Origin: a virus
IMG/VR virus record: IMGVR_UViG_3300009428_000036
Coordinates: 1 to 32,077 of that record
Direction: 5' to 3' (one strand)
Length of the DNA stretch: 32,077 bases
Shown here piece by piece: positions 1-6,597 of this stretch. The notes under the pieces were generated by a model that was given only the letters and a program-made list of their open reading frames with translations, did no database searches and was not told the origin of the DNA. A program made the position numbers and the translations under genes. Each line of letters opens with the position of its first letter. The first letter of the stretch is position 1.

Positions 1-1
1 A

Positions 2-451
2 TGGGAAATGATATTAAAGTTTGCTGATTTCTGGAGAACACATAAACCTGAACTAATATCAGCAGAAGACTTTGTATGGTCAGACGAACACAAATATGCA
101 GGCACAGCAGATTTAGTAGTTAAAATGCATGGTGAAATATGGTTACTAGATATAAAAACATCTAACTCAGTACATAAATCTTTCGATTTACAGCTCTCTG
201 CTTACGCTAAAGGATTAGAAGAAGCAAAAGGGGTAAAGGTCCAACGTACAGGTATAATTTGGTTAAAGGCCAATTCAAGAGGTCCTTCAAAACAAAAGAA
301 TGTTATTCAAGGTAAGGGTTGGAAAGTTTTACAGATAGATGAAATAGAAGAGAACTTCGAACTGTTTAAAATGATATATAAACTGTACTCTTTAGAGAAC
401 CCTAATACGGAACCTATTTATAATAGTTACCCAACAACACTAAAACTATAA
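2..451 (+). CDS. PD-(D/E)XK (RecB/Cas4-like) nuclease, 5' end cut by the window edge
   Basis: The reading frame is open to the left edge, so the first ATG (position 8) is probably internal and the true start lies outside the window. Numbering from that ATG, the visible part has the core of a PD-(D/E)XK nuclease: GTADLV with metal-binding D35, then LLDIKTS with D48 and K50, then QLSAYA (62-66), the QxxxY helix motif of RecB-like and Cas4-like exonucleases. The expected role is Mg-dependent DNA cleavage or end resection in phage recombination or replication. It is followed after 3 nt by the lipoprotein gene. The fold family is a confident call, but the substrate (exonuclease or structure-specific nuclease) cannot be read from this fragment. 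Confidence 0.75.
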   Translation, partial: WEMILKFADFWRTHKPELISAEDFVWSDEHKYAGTADLVVKMHGEIWLLDIKTSNSVHKSFDLQLSAYAKGLEEAKGVKVQRTGIIWLKANSRGPSKQKNVIQGKGWKVLQIDEIEENFELFKMIYKLYSLENPNTEPIYNSYPTTLKL

Positions 452-454
452 TTT

Positions 455-1318
455 ATGTTAAAAAAAGGATTGTTATTAATTATTACTATTATACTTACTA
501 GCTGCGGAGCACAGTGGAAATACACAACTATAAACCATGCTAGTCATACACAGCAATTTACAACAGTCCCGGATTTTGGAGTTGAAGTTGATACCTTAAC
601 ATTTTCACAAGTCAGATGGAAACTTAGAACAGACTTTAACTTTAGGTATGATTTAGCACAGTATGCATTAAGCCAACCAGCTTCTTTTGATTGGAATAAT
701 AGACTACTAGGTAATAGGTACAACTACAATAACACTTACTTAGGATATAACTACCATTGGGATAGAACACAAATGTGGAACGATTGGGTATGGGGGTATA
801 ATGGCTGGAATTCTTGGGGGCAACCTCATAGATGGTCACCATTTGGGTATGATAGATGGGGATATAATATGCACTATGGTTGGAATAATCACGGATGGGG
901 ATACAATAACTGGATGGGCAACGCTCATTATGGCTGGAACAGCGGATATGGACACAACAGTGGGTTCTACAGTAGGTATAGAGGTACAAACGTAGCTTAC
1001 CACACTAGTAGAAGGAGGTATACACCAAGAGGTACTAGTTCTAGCCGTATTGTGAATAGAAAAAGAACAACTAATTATAATAAACAACAAATACCAAGTA
1101 AAAATGATAAAACTGTTAGAATTACTAAGAGAAGACCTATCCAAACCCAAAGCAGTAGTAATGGCAGGAGGAGCAGGAGCAGGCAAATCATTCCTAATAA
1201 AACAATTAGGACTAACAGGACTCCCAATGTTCAACCCAGACAAGTACGTAGAAGACCCAGCACATCCATTCCACAACAATCTAGGAGCAGCAGCAGGTCA
1301 AGTAAACAAAGACGTTGA
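455..1318 (+). CDS. Trp/Tyr/Gly/Asn-rich lipoprotein with basic C-terminal tail
   Basis: The N terminus is a classic lipoprotein signal: MLKK, a hydrophobic stretch, then lipobox LTSC with C17 as the lipidation residue. Residues about 85-175 are extremely rich in W, Y, G, N and H, with repeated GWN and WGYN units. From about residue 178 the protein is rich in R and S. The last ~71 residues are encoded in DNA that also encodes the N terminus of the downstream P-loop kinase in another frame. Similar aromatic-rich lipoproteins occur in Bacteroidota, so this may be a host-derived surface protein. Phage lipoproteins can act in superinfection exclusion (for example T5 Llp), but nothing here shows that. 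The signal peptide is a confident call; the function is unknown. Confidence 0.75.
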   Translation: MLKKGLLLIITIILTSCGAQWKYTTINHASHTQQFTTVPDFGVEVDTLTFSQVRWKLRTDFNFRYDLAQYALSQPASFDWNNRLLGNRYNYNNTYLGYNYHWDRTQMWNDWVWGYNGWNSWGQPHRWSPFGYDRWGYNMHYGWNNHGWGYNNWMGNAHYGWNSGYGHNSGFYSRYRGTNVAYHTSRRRYTPRGTSSSRIVNRKRTTNYNKQQIPSKNDKTVRITKRRPIQTQSSSNGRRSRSRQIIPNKTIRTNRTPNVQPRQVRRRPSTSIPQQSRSSSRSSKQRR

Positions 1319-2045
1319 AGCAGCATCGGAATTAGGTAAGTCTTTTATATGGGATACCACAGCATCTAATCCTTCTAAAATAAATGCATTAATAGACAAA
1401 GGGTATGATGTATATATGGTTATGGTATATACTCATCCAATGATAGCTTTTATAAATAACTTCTCAAGAGAAAGGAGAGTTCCAAAAGCAGCAGTATTCT
1501 CTACTTGGAGAAATGTATATCAACTACTAGGTCAATATAAACAAACTTTAGGAGACAACTTTTCTTTGTTTATTAATATGAGAGAAAATAAGTTTGCTAA
1601 AGAAGTTGAAGAATTCAATAAATCTGCAGAAAAAGGTCCTCAAGGAGTATCCGATTATTTGGAAAGATATATGGAAGCTAATGGAGGTAAACAAGCATAC
1701 GGTTCATCTTTTAGATCTGACTACGAACTACCATCAGAAGTAGCAGTAAAAGCATTTGAAGAAGAAATGAGAAATATAGAGTTCGATAGAAATAACGAAT
1801 CTATAACAAAGGAACTTAAGAAATACTGGATTAAATTTTACGACAAAAACGGAGCCGGACCAGGTGACGTTAAAATGAAAAGTAAAATAAACACAATCCA
1901 AAATAGAAACTTAAGAGATAAGGATAAAGCAAAAGAAGTACTTGACGTTATAGCAAGTATGGTTGTCGATAAGAGATTCCAAGAAGAACTTAAACACTCA
2001 GACGCAGCTGAGATAGATAAAAAAGTACAAGCATTCTTAAAATGA
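1104..2045 (+). CDS. Zeta-toxin-like P-loop kinase
   Basis: The Walker A motif GGAGAGKS covers residues 22-29. It is followed by NPDKY (D46), FIWDTTASN (81-89) and an arginine-rich SRERRVP segment (121-127), the arrangement of zeta-toxin/polynucleotide-kinase-type P-loop kinases. It would phosphorylate a small molecule or nucleic-acid end; the substrate is unknown. The first 215 nt, including the whole P-loop, overlap the lipoprotein gene in a different frame, and even the alternative ATG at 1161 lies inside the overlap. The N terminus (LLELLRED) contains an LxE site like those of the head proteins. The gene ends in an ATGA overlap with the nucleotidyltransferase gene, so the two are probably translationally coupled. 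No epsilon-like antitoxin is nearby. Confidence 0.72.
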   Translation: MIKLLELLREDLSKPKAVVMAGGAGAGKSFLIKQLGLTGLPMFNPDKYVEDPAHPFHNNLGAAAGQVNKDVEAASELGKSFIWDTTASNPSKINALIDKGYDVYMVMVYTHPMIAFINNFSRERRVPKAAVFSTWRNVYQLLGQYKQTLGDNFSLFINMRENKFAKEVEEFNKSAEKGPQGVSDYLERYMEANGGKQAYGSSFRSDYELPSEVAVKAFEEEMRNIEFDRNNESITKELKKYWIKFYDKNGAGPGDVKMKSKINTIQNRNLRDKDKAKEVLDVIASMVVDKRFQEELKHSDAAEIDKKVQAFLK

Positions 2046-3352
2046 TAGCATTATACCCAGGAGCATTTAAACCACCACATAGAGGCCACTTTGAAGTAGT
2101 AAAGAAACTTCTTAATGGAAACCACGGAGGAAAAGTATACGATATTAATTCATACGCTGACGCTGGAACAGGCGTACTTAATGGTAAAGGTGACGAGCTA
2201 GATAAGATAGATAAGGTATACGTATTTATTGGCGGCGGTACAAGAAACGGAATAACTAAAGAAGAATCAATCGCGGTATGGAACATATACGCTAAGTACC
2301 TACCTGGACTAGTAGTGATGGATGGAGAAAAAAATCCAATGTTTGCTGCTAAGGACTATGCAAAAGCTAATCAAAATAAAAAGTTTTATGCTATTACAGG
2401 GATTAGAGCACAAGAAGATCTTCCGGATTTAAAAAGGGTCACTACATTTAAGAACAGGGAGAACGTAGAAGGATTAGTAATACCAGCAGGCACAGACTCT
2501 AACGTAAGAGCAACAGATTTTAGAAATGCAATACTCTCAGGTAACTTAGACGATGTACTTGACTTTTTCCCTCAAGAACTATCCAAAGATGAGATACTAA
2601 AAATAATGAACATGTTAAAAGCAAGTATTATAGCAGAGATAATGCAAGAAGATCTTGAAAAAAAGCTAAATGAAATGTTTAACGTAGAGGATAAAATCGA
2701 ATGTGAAAATTGCGATTGGAGCTGGGATATCTCAAGCGGAGGTGATGATTTATATATGTGTCATAAATGTGGACACAATAACGAACCAGCAAATAGAGCC
2801 TTAGAAGAAGGTTCTTCCGGAACAGCTATAGCTCCAAAAAGTGTTATGAGATCAGCAGATAGAGTTAAACTAGTAACTTTATATAATAGGTTGAGAAACA
2901 CTATTGGAGACCAGTACTATGAAATAGGTTTTCATCATGATCATATTATAATAAAAAATAAAGACGAAGATCAGAGAGTAGGATTTGATTATACTCCTTT
3001 TATGGGCTCTATACTTGAATATATGATAGATGAAGGCATGAAAATAACTCCTCTACCAGAAGTAAAGATTAAAAAGGATATAGCAGAATCTTCTAATTTC
3101 TTCGGAAGAACAGCATACTACGATCCTAATAAAAAAGAAGTTGTTTTATACGTTCAAGGAAGACACCCTAAAGATGTAATGAGATCATTTGCACATGAAA
3201 TGGTTCACCACAAACAAAATTTAGAAGGTAGACTAGGAGCAATAGGAACTACTAATACAAATGAAGATAGTAATTTAATGGAACTAGAAAAAGAAGCCTA
3301 CCTAGAAGGAAATATAACTTTTAGAAATTGGGAAGATTCTGTTAAAAATTAG
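2042..3352 (+). CDS. Nucleotidyltransferase - zinc ribbon - metallopeptidase fusion
   Basis: Three modules are visible in 436 residues. Residues 1-190 form an HxGH nucleotidyltransferase: YPGAFKPPHRGH (H13, H16) and a second signature GTDSNVRATDFR (150-161), as in NMN/pantetheine/cytidylyltransferase-like enzymes that transfer an NMP to a phosphorylated acceptor. Residues 221-243 form a zinc ribbon (CENC, then CHKC). The C-terminal third has HEMVHH (385-390) with downstream glutamates (ELEKEAYLEG, E414-E422), a zinc metallopeptidase signature. The junction (191-215) contains LxE-type sites (IMQED, LNEMF) that could be processed. The start overlaps the kinase stop (ATGA), suggesting a kinase/nucleotidyltransferase pair. 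Domain calls are good; the true substrates are unknown. Confidence 0.75.
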   Translation: MIALYPGAFKPPHRGHFEVVKKLLNGNHGGKVYDINSYADAGTGVLNGKGDELDKIDKVYVFIGGGTRNGITKEESIAVWNIYAKYLPGLVVMDGEKNPMFAAKDYAKANQNKKFYAITGIRAQEDLPDLKRVTTFKNRENVEGLVIPAGTDSNVRATDFRNAILSGNLDDVLDFFPQELSKDEILKIMNMLKASIIAEIMQEDLEKKLNEMFNVEDKIECENCDWSWDISSGGDDLYMCHKCGHNNEPANRALEEGSSGTAIAPKSVMRSADRVKLVTLYNRLRNTIGDQYYEIGFHHDHIIIKNKDEDQRVGFDYTPFMGSILEYMIDEGMKITPLPEVKIKKDIAESSNFFGRTAYYDPNKKEVVLYVQGRHPKDVMRSFAHEMVHHKQNLEGRLGAIGTTNTNEDSNLMELEKEAYLEGNITFRNWEDSVKN

Positions 3353-3399
3353 TTGCTTTATTGAATTATTATTCGTATATTATGTATATAAAAACGGTT

Positions 3400-3786
3400 A
3401 TGGATATACATTTAATACAGGAAGTAGTTAAGGAAATATTACCAAAGGTAATTAAAAAGTACGGGTATAGTAAATTTACAGAATGTACTCCTTATGTAGA
3501 ATACGAAAAGAGCATTTACGCAAGACTTGCAGGAGAAGAAGACGATGGAGAATTAGGAGAAGAATGTCCTGATGCTGAGTACGATCGTATCGATAATTCA
3601 ATTATATTTTACTACCCTCAAATGACTAGTAGAAAACATATAATAGAAACACTAATACATGAATATCAACATTACCTTCAGTCTCCAAGCTGGATGACTA
3701 GGTACTATAATATGGGGTACAGGTACGATAACCACCCTTACGAATTAGCAGCAACATCAGAAGAAGTAAATTGGAATAAGATATGA
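3400..3786 (+). CDS. Small HExxH zinc metallopeptidase-like protein
   Basis: HEYQH gives the zinc ligands H87 and H91 and the catalytic E88, numbered from the ATG at 3400. The helix ELAATSEE (115-122) may supply the third ligand. A preceding Asp/Glu-rich loop (46-60) leads into a hydrophobic strand (IIFYYP). The frame is open further upstream (TTG at 3361, ATG at 3382). I prefer 3400 because it leaves a 47-nt gap like the other transcription-unit gaps here, with an AT-rich TATATAAA-type stretch, and gives a compact helical N terminus. This is the second HExxH protein in a row; the C-terminal domain of the preceding gene is the other. The end overlaps the next gene by ATGA. The substrate is unknown. 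Confidence 0.65.
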   Translation: MDIHLIQEVVKEILPKVIKKYGYSKFTECTPYVEYEKSIYARLAGEEDDGELGEECPDAEYDRIDNSIIFYYPQMTSRKHIIETLIHEYQHYLQSPSWMTRYYNMGYRYDNHPYELAATSEEVNWNKI

Positions 3787-4328
3787 AAAATAGCATAGTA
3801 GAATTACTAGAGGCACATCCTCTACCGGAAGAAAAAGAAAAACCACCATACAAAATATACTGTGATATGGATGGAGTACTGACTAATTTTGAATCTAGGT
3901 TCGAACACTACTCAGGAATGGCCCCTAAAGAATATGAAAAGGCTAACGGCCAACCTGCTTTCTGGAACCTTATAGATGTGGAAGTAGGAGTTAAATTCTG
4001 GGCTGGAATGGACTGGATGCCTGAAGGTCAAAGACTATGGAACTTTATATCTCCATACAATCCCGACTTATTAACATCTCCTTCTAGAGATAATAATTCT
4101 AGACTAGGTAAGAATATATGGGTTAAGAATAAATTATCTCCTAAACCCAAAGTAATATTTGCTTATTCAAAAAGTAAACAGAGGTATGCTAATGAAAATA
4201 GTATACTAATAGACGATAAGCCATCTAACATAGACGAATGGGCAGCAAGTGGAGGAATAGCAATAAAATGTAAAGACGGTGATGTAACTTCTGTAATTAG
4301 TAAACTAAAAGAATTAGGATATGAGTAA
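3783..4328 (+). CDS. HAD-superfamily 5'(3')-deoxyribonucleotidase-like phosphatase
   Basis: Motif I is CDMDGVL, with nucleophile D28 and acid/base D30. Motif II is LLTSPS (T98/S99). A lysine-rich segment at 110-132 supplies motif III, and LIDDKPSN (142-149, D144/D145) is motif IV. Size (181 aa) and the 'xMDGVLTxFE' start fit the NT5C-type deoxyribonucleotidases that many large phages use to adjust dNMP pools. The start overlaps the metallopeptidase stop by 4 nt (ATGA), and the end overlaps the next gene by 8 nt. The N terminus (IVELLEA) carries an LxE site, but this could be chance in a Glu/Leu-rich helix. The family is confident; the exact nucleotide is inferred. Confidence 0.8.
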   Translation: MKNSIVELLEAHPLPEEKEKPPYKIYCDMDGVLTNFESRFEHYSGMAPKEYEKANGQPAFWNLIDVEVGVKFWAGMDWMPEGQRLWNFISPYNPDLLTSPSRDNNSRLGKNIWVKNKLSPKPKVIFAYSKSKQRYANENSILIDDKPSNIDEWAASGGIAIKCKDGDVTSVISKLKELGYE

Positions 4329-4899
4329 TGAATCTCTACTTAAAAAAGAGTTCAAAAAATCGGATGTAGAAAGAGTACGAAACCTAGTAAATAAGGATTT
4401 TACAGCAGGTACTAAACAGCAATCAGGTTATAAAAAGTCTATAAAAAAATATGTTGAAGGAGATATATGGGAAGACGGAGGTAGACAGTGGACTATAGAA
4501 AACGGAGTAAAGCAGAACATAACAAAACTAGACTCAGCAAAAAAAGCTTTAAGAATACCCCTTAGATGCCCAAAATGTGGAGGACCTATGAAGCATCACC
4601 TAGCAAAAAAGATGTATAAAATACATGGTTTTTGTTTTGATCCATGTACTGTTGAAATGGAAGCTAATTTAAGAAAAGCCGGCTTGTATGATAAATATGA
4701 AGAACGTATGATGCAAGGTAATATGAAAGCTTTTGCATACGATGTAGAACAGTGGGCTATAAACTTAGTAAATTCTAAAGATACTTTTGTTACCGAAGCA
4801 GGGGATATAGAAGATTGGCAATCCAATAAATCAAAAGATAAGGATATTTTAAAAAATGTTCGTCAGTACGTCTCCCATCTTACTAAACATATAAAGTAG
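4321..4899 (+). CDS. Conserved-type phage protein with CxxC/CxxxC zinc-binding centre
   Basis: I do not recognise a function. The protein is basic, with an N-terminal helical part (residues 1-45). A central putative zinc site has CPKCGG (C83, C86), HH at 92-93, and C105 plus C109 in GFCFDPC. The C-terminal part (111-192) is helical with acidic patches. The start overlaps the nucleotidase gene by 8 nt, so it is probably in the same operon. A promoter-like palindrome lies immediately after its stop, so it closes this transcription unit. A nucleic-acid-binding or structural zinc protein is plausible but unproven. Confidence 0.6.
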   Translation: MSNESLLKKEFKKSDVERVRNLVNKDFTAGTKQQSGYKKSIKKYVEGDIWEDGGRQWTIENGVKQNITKLDSAKKALRIPLRCPKCGGPMKHHLAKKMYKIHGFCFDPCTVEMEANLRKAGLYDKYEERMMQGNMKAFAYDVEQWAINLVNSKDTFVTEAGDIEDWQSNKSKDKDILKNVRQYVSHLTKHIK

Positions 4900-4902
4900 G
4901 TA

Positions 4903-4914
4903 TATTTATAAATA
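4903..4914 (+). promoter_or_regulatory. Late-promoter-like palindrome TATTTATAAATA
   Basis: A perfect 12-bp palindrome containing TATAAATA (4907-4914), identical to the T4 late promoter consensus. It lies in the 37-nt gap before the 4937 gene, 22 nt upstream of its ATG. The same 12-mer recurs at 12630 and 22401. Confidence 0.6.
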
Positions 4915-4936
4915 TACAAATAACCTACATTTAGTA

Positions 4937-5293
4937 ATGACACAAAAGCAATTATTAGAATCCGTACTTACTGAGCTTACTTCCATAAAAAAGCATATGC
5001 CTAATGGGGAACTTAAGCAAATGCAAAAAGACATGGTAGATCTTAAAGACGACATATCGGACCTTAAATACACTTTACTTAACCCAGACAATGGAGTTAT
5101 AGTAAATACGAATAAAAACTCTGAATTTAGAGAGATAATGCAAGCTGGAGATAAAGAGTTTCAACTTAAATTGCTTGAACTACAGGAATTAAAGAGGTGG
5201 AAAGAAGGAGTTACTAAAGCTTTATGGATTCTATTTACTGGTCTAGCAGGTGTTATAATTAAATTACTAACAGAGGCAGTTAAGAATGGCTAA
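4937..5293 (+). CDS. Coiled-coil plus C-terminal transmembrane protein (XhlA/holin-accessory-like layout)
   Basis: In 118 residues there is an N-terminal heptad-like helix (5-48, with regularly spaced L/I and charged residues), a short polar linker, a second charged helix (63-90) and one hydrophobic segment (about 92-111, ALWILFTGLAGVIIKLL) followed by a short polar tail. This layout matches XhlA-type haemolysin/holin-accessory proteins and other small tail-anchored phage membrane proteins. No endolysin gene is seen next to it, so a lysis role is only a possibility. A strong late-promoter-like box lies 22 nt upstream, suggesting late expression. The start is the first ATG after the box. Confidence 0.6.
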   Translation: MTQKQLLESVLTELTSIKKHMPNGELKQMQKDMVDLKDDISDLKYTLLNPDNGVIVNTNKNSEFREIMQAGDKEFQLKLLELQELKRWKEGVTKALWILFTGLAGVIIKLLTEAVKNG

Positions 5294-5304
5294 AAAGAAA
5301 TAAT

Positions 5305-5940
5305 ATGAAGTTAGCAGAATTAAAACAACTAGTACGAGAAGGCCTCTGGGCTAATATCAATGCTAAGAAAAAAGCAGGTAAGAAATCTTCTCATAAGAAC
5401 TCTAAAGCGTATAAGGCAGCATCAAAAGCCGGGAATGCACTAGAGAAGACAAAGAATGAAACTGCCCTCGCTCTAGATAAACTGACAGTACTGAGTGTAA
5501 TTGACGGAGATAGGAACTTGGACAACGAACACTTACGTAAATTATTTGCAGATTCTGTTGGCACTTTCTACATATATACCAATGAGGAGGGAGAGTATGA
5601 AAATACTAAAAAAATAAGCAAACAAGATGCATATAAGTATGTTGACTACTATAATGCTAGATTGAAAAGAAAAAAAGATAAAGTAGAGAAATTAGGAGCT
5701 GAATTAGGAGTTTTAGGAGTTGAATCAGAACTACAATTCAAAGTAGGTGAACTATCAGCTGACCCCTCTACATTTTCAGCAAACGAAGGAGATCATAAAC
5801 CAATGAATCCCGGAATACTAAAAGATAGGTTAGGTAAACTATCCTGCAGTAAAGTAAGAACAGCGAAAGGAAAGTTAGAAGATAAGGGTACGACCTATGC
5901 TAAAGCTCTCCAAAGGTATTTAAACTACCATTGCCAATGA
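5305..5940 (+). CDS. Lysine-rich protein with capsid-targeting-like N terminus
   Basis: I do not recognise the family. The first 14 residues (MKLAELKQLVREGL) closely match the starts of the genes at 9475 and 15478 and end in a VxE|G site resembling the T4 prohead protease signature. This is followed by a very basic stretch (KKKAGKKSSHKNSKAYK, 21-37), a mixed domain and a C-terminal segment with two cysteines (SCSK, YHC). Basic internal head proteins of T4 (IPI-III) carry the same arrangement: a short targeting peptide, a cleavage site, then a basic body. I infer that this protein is packaged in the head. It overlaps the next gene by 4 nt (ATGA at 5937). Confidence 0.6.
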   Translation: MKLAELKQLVREGLWANINAKKKAGKKSSHKNSKAYKAASKAGNALEKTKNETALALDKLTVLSVIDGDRNLDNEHLRKLFADSVGTFYIYTNEEGEYENTKKISKQDAYKYVDYYNARLKRKKDKVEKLGAELGVLGVESELQFKVGELSADPSTFSANEGDHKPMNPGILKDRLGKLSCSKVRTAKGKLEDKGTTYAKALQRYLNYHCQ

Positions 5941-6563
5941 TATTAACAGGAAGTACACTCAACAGAGACGCTTATTTTGTTAATGCGACAGAGGAAACTA
6001 GTACTCTTAAGGATAGAGGCTGTGTAGACCTATTCGATCAGAACGGATACCATTTGACTAAGGCCGAACAAGCTTTTCTAGGTTATAATGGATATAACCC
6101 CGTAGAGAGGAGACATGAAGATTGCTTAAGGTACGATTGGTTGGTTTGGGACAAAAGAGAAGGAGCACATATTAATCATTCAGACTTATTTGAAAGAAAA
6201 GGATTCAACGACCATGCTAGAGAGCAATTATTAGCTTTAGCAACTGTTAACCCTATGTTACATAAGTTAGTTAAAATGAAACCAAAATGGGGCATAGACA
6301 TTTCTATAGATTACGTATCGGTAGATGCAGTTTTTGAAGTATTTCATTATGAATGGGATTCTTTTGATTATGATACATTATTAGAGAAAAAGTTGGAATT
6401 AGAGCAATTTATTCTTAACTTGGACTGGGATGATGTAGCTAAGACTCTATGGAAAAAGAAAGATGAATGGTACAACTTAGATTTTTTCGCTCAAACTCAA
6501 TGGAGAACAGATTATTTCGGATTATCACCAGAAAAGTTTAAAAACGTTATTTGGGAAGAGTAA
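5937..6563 (+). CDS. Hypothetical phage protein, aromatic-rich, acidic
   Basis: No family is recognised. I place the start at the ATG at 5937, which overlaps the upstream stop as ATGA, in preference to the in-frame TTG at 5931. The protein (208 aa from this start) is rich in W, Y, F, D and E: several Trp-Asp pairs ([28 protein letters not shown]) and no signal peptide or membrane segment, so it is likely a soluble cytoplasmic protein. Helical sections are likely around residues 70-100 and 140-185. It ends its transcription unit; a promoter-like TATTTATA box follows before the 956-aa gene. Confidence 0.55.
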   Translation: MILTGSTLNRDAYFVNATEETSTLKDRGCVDLFDQNGYHLTKAEQAFLGYNGYNPVERRHEDCLRYDWLVWDKREGAHINHSDLFERKGFNDHAREQLLALATVNPMLHKLVKMKPKWGIDISIDYVSVDAVFEVFHYEWDSFDYDTLLEKKLELEQFILNLDWDDVAKTLWKKKDEWYNLDFFAQTQWRTDYFGLSPEKFKNVIWEE

Positions 6564-6569
6564 TCTATT

Positions 6570-6581
6570 TATTTATATAGC
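6570..6581 (+). promoter_or_regulatory. Late-promoter-like TATTTATA box (variant)
   Basis: TATTTATATAGC in the 34-nt gap before the 956-aa gene. The TATTTATA core ends 20 nt before the ATG at 6598. It differs from the palindromic form in the last four bases. Confidence 0.45.
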
Positions 6582-6597
6582 TATACAACATACACAT

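Noticed and set aside
1000-1110. Frameshift joining lipoprotein and kinase into one protein
   Set aside because: Both frames have plausible independent starts and features (lipobox; P-loop with its own ATG). A fused lipoprotein-kinase has no support.
642-1279. Minus-strand ORFs opposite the lipoprotein gene
   Set aside because: They mirror the biased composition of the + strand gene, have no leader or domain, and every supported gene is on the + strand.
1104-2045. Zeta toxin of a toxin-antitoxin system
   Set aside because: The fold matches, but no small antitoxin gene is adjacent and the gene is coupled to a nucleotidyltransferase, so a TA call is not supported.
2042-2700. NAD salvage (NadR/NadM) assignment for the kinase/nucleotidyltransferase pair
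   Set aside because: HxGH and the second signature are shared by many nucleotidyltransferases; nothing seen fixes nicotinamide mononucleotide as substrate.
3361-3399. TTG start at 3361 or ATG at 3382 for the small metallopeptidase
   Set aside because: Both remain possible, but 3400 gives a cleaner helical N terminus and leaves an intergenic gap with promoter-like AT-rich DNA.
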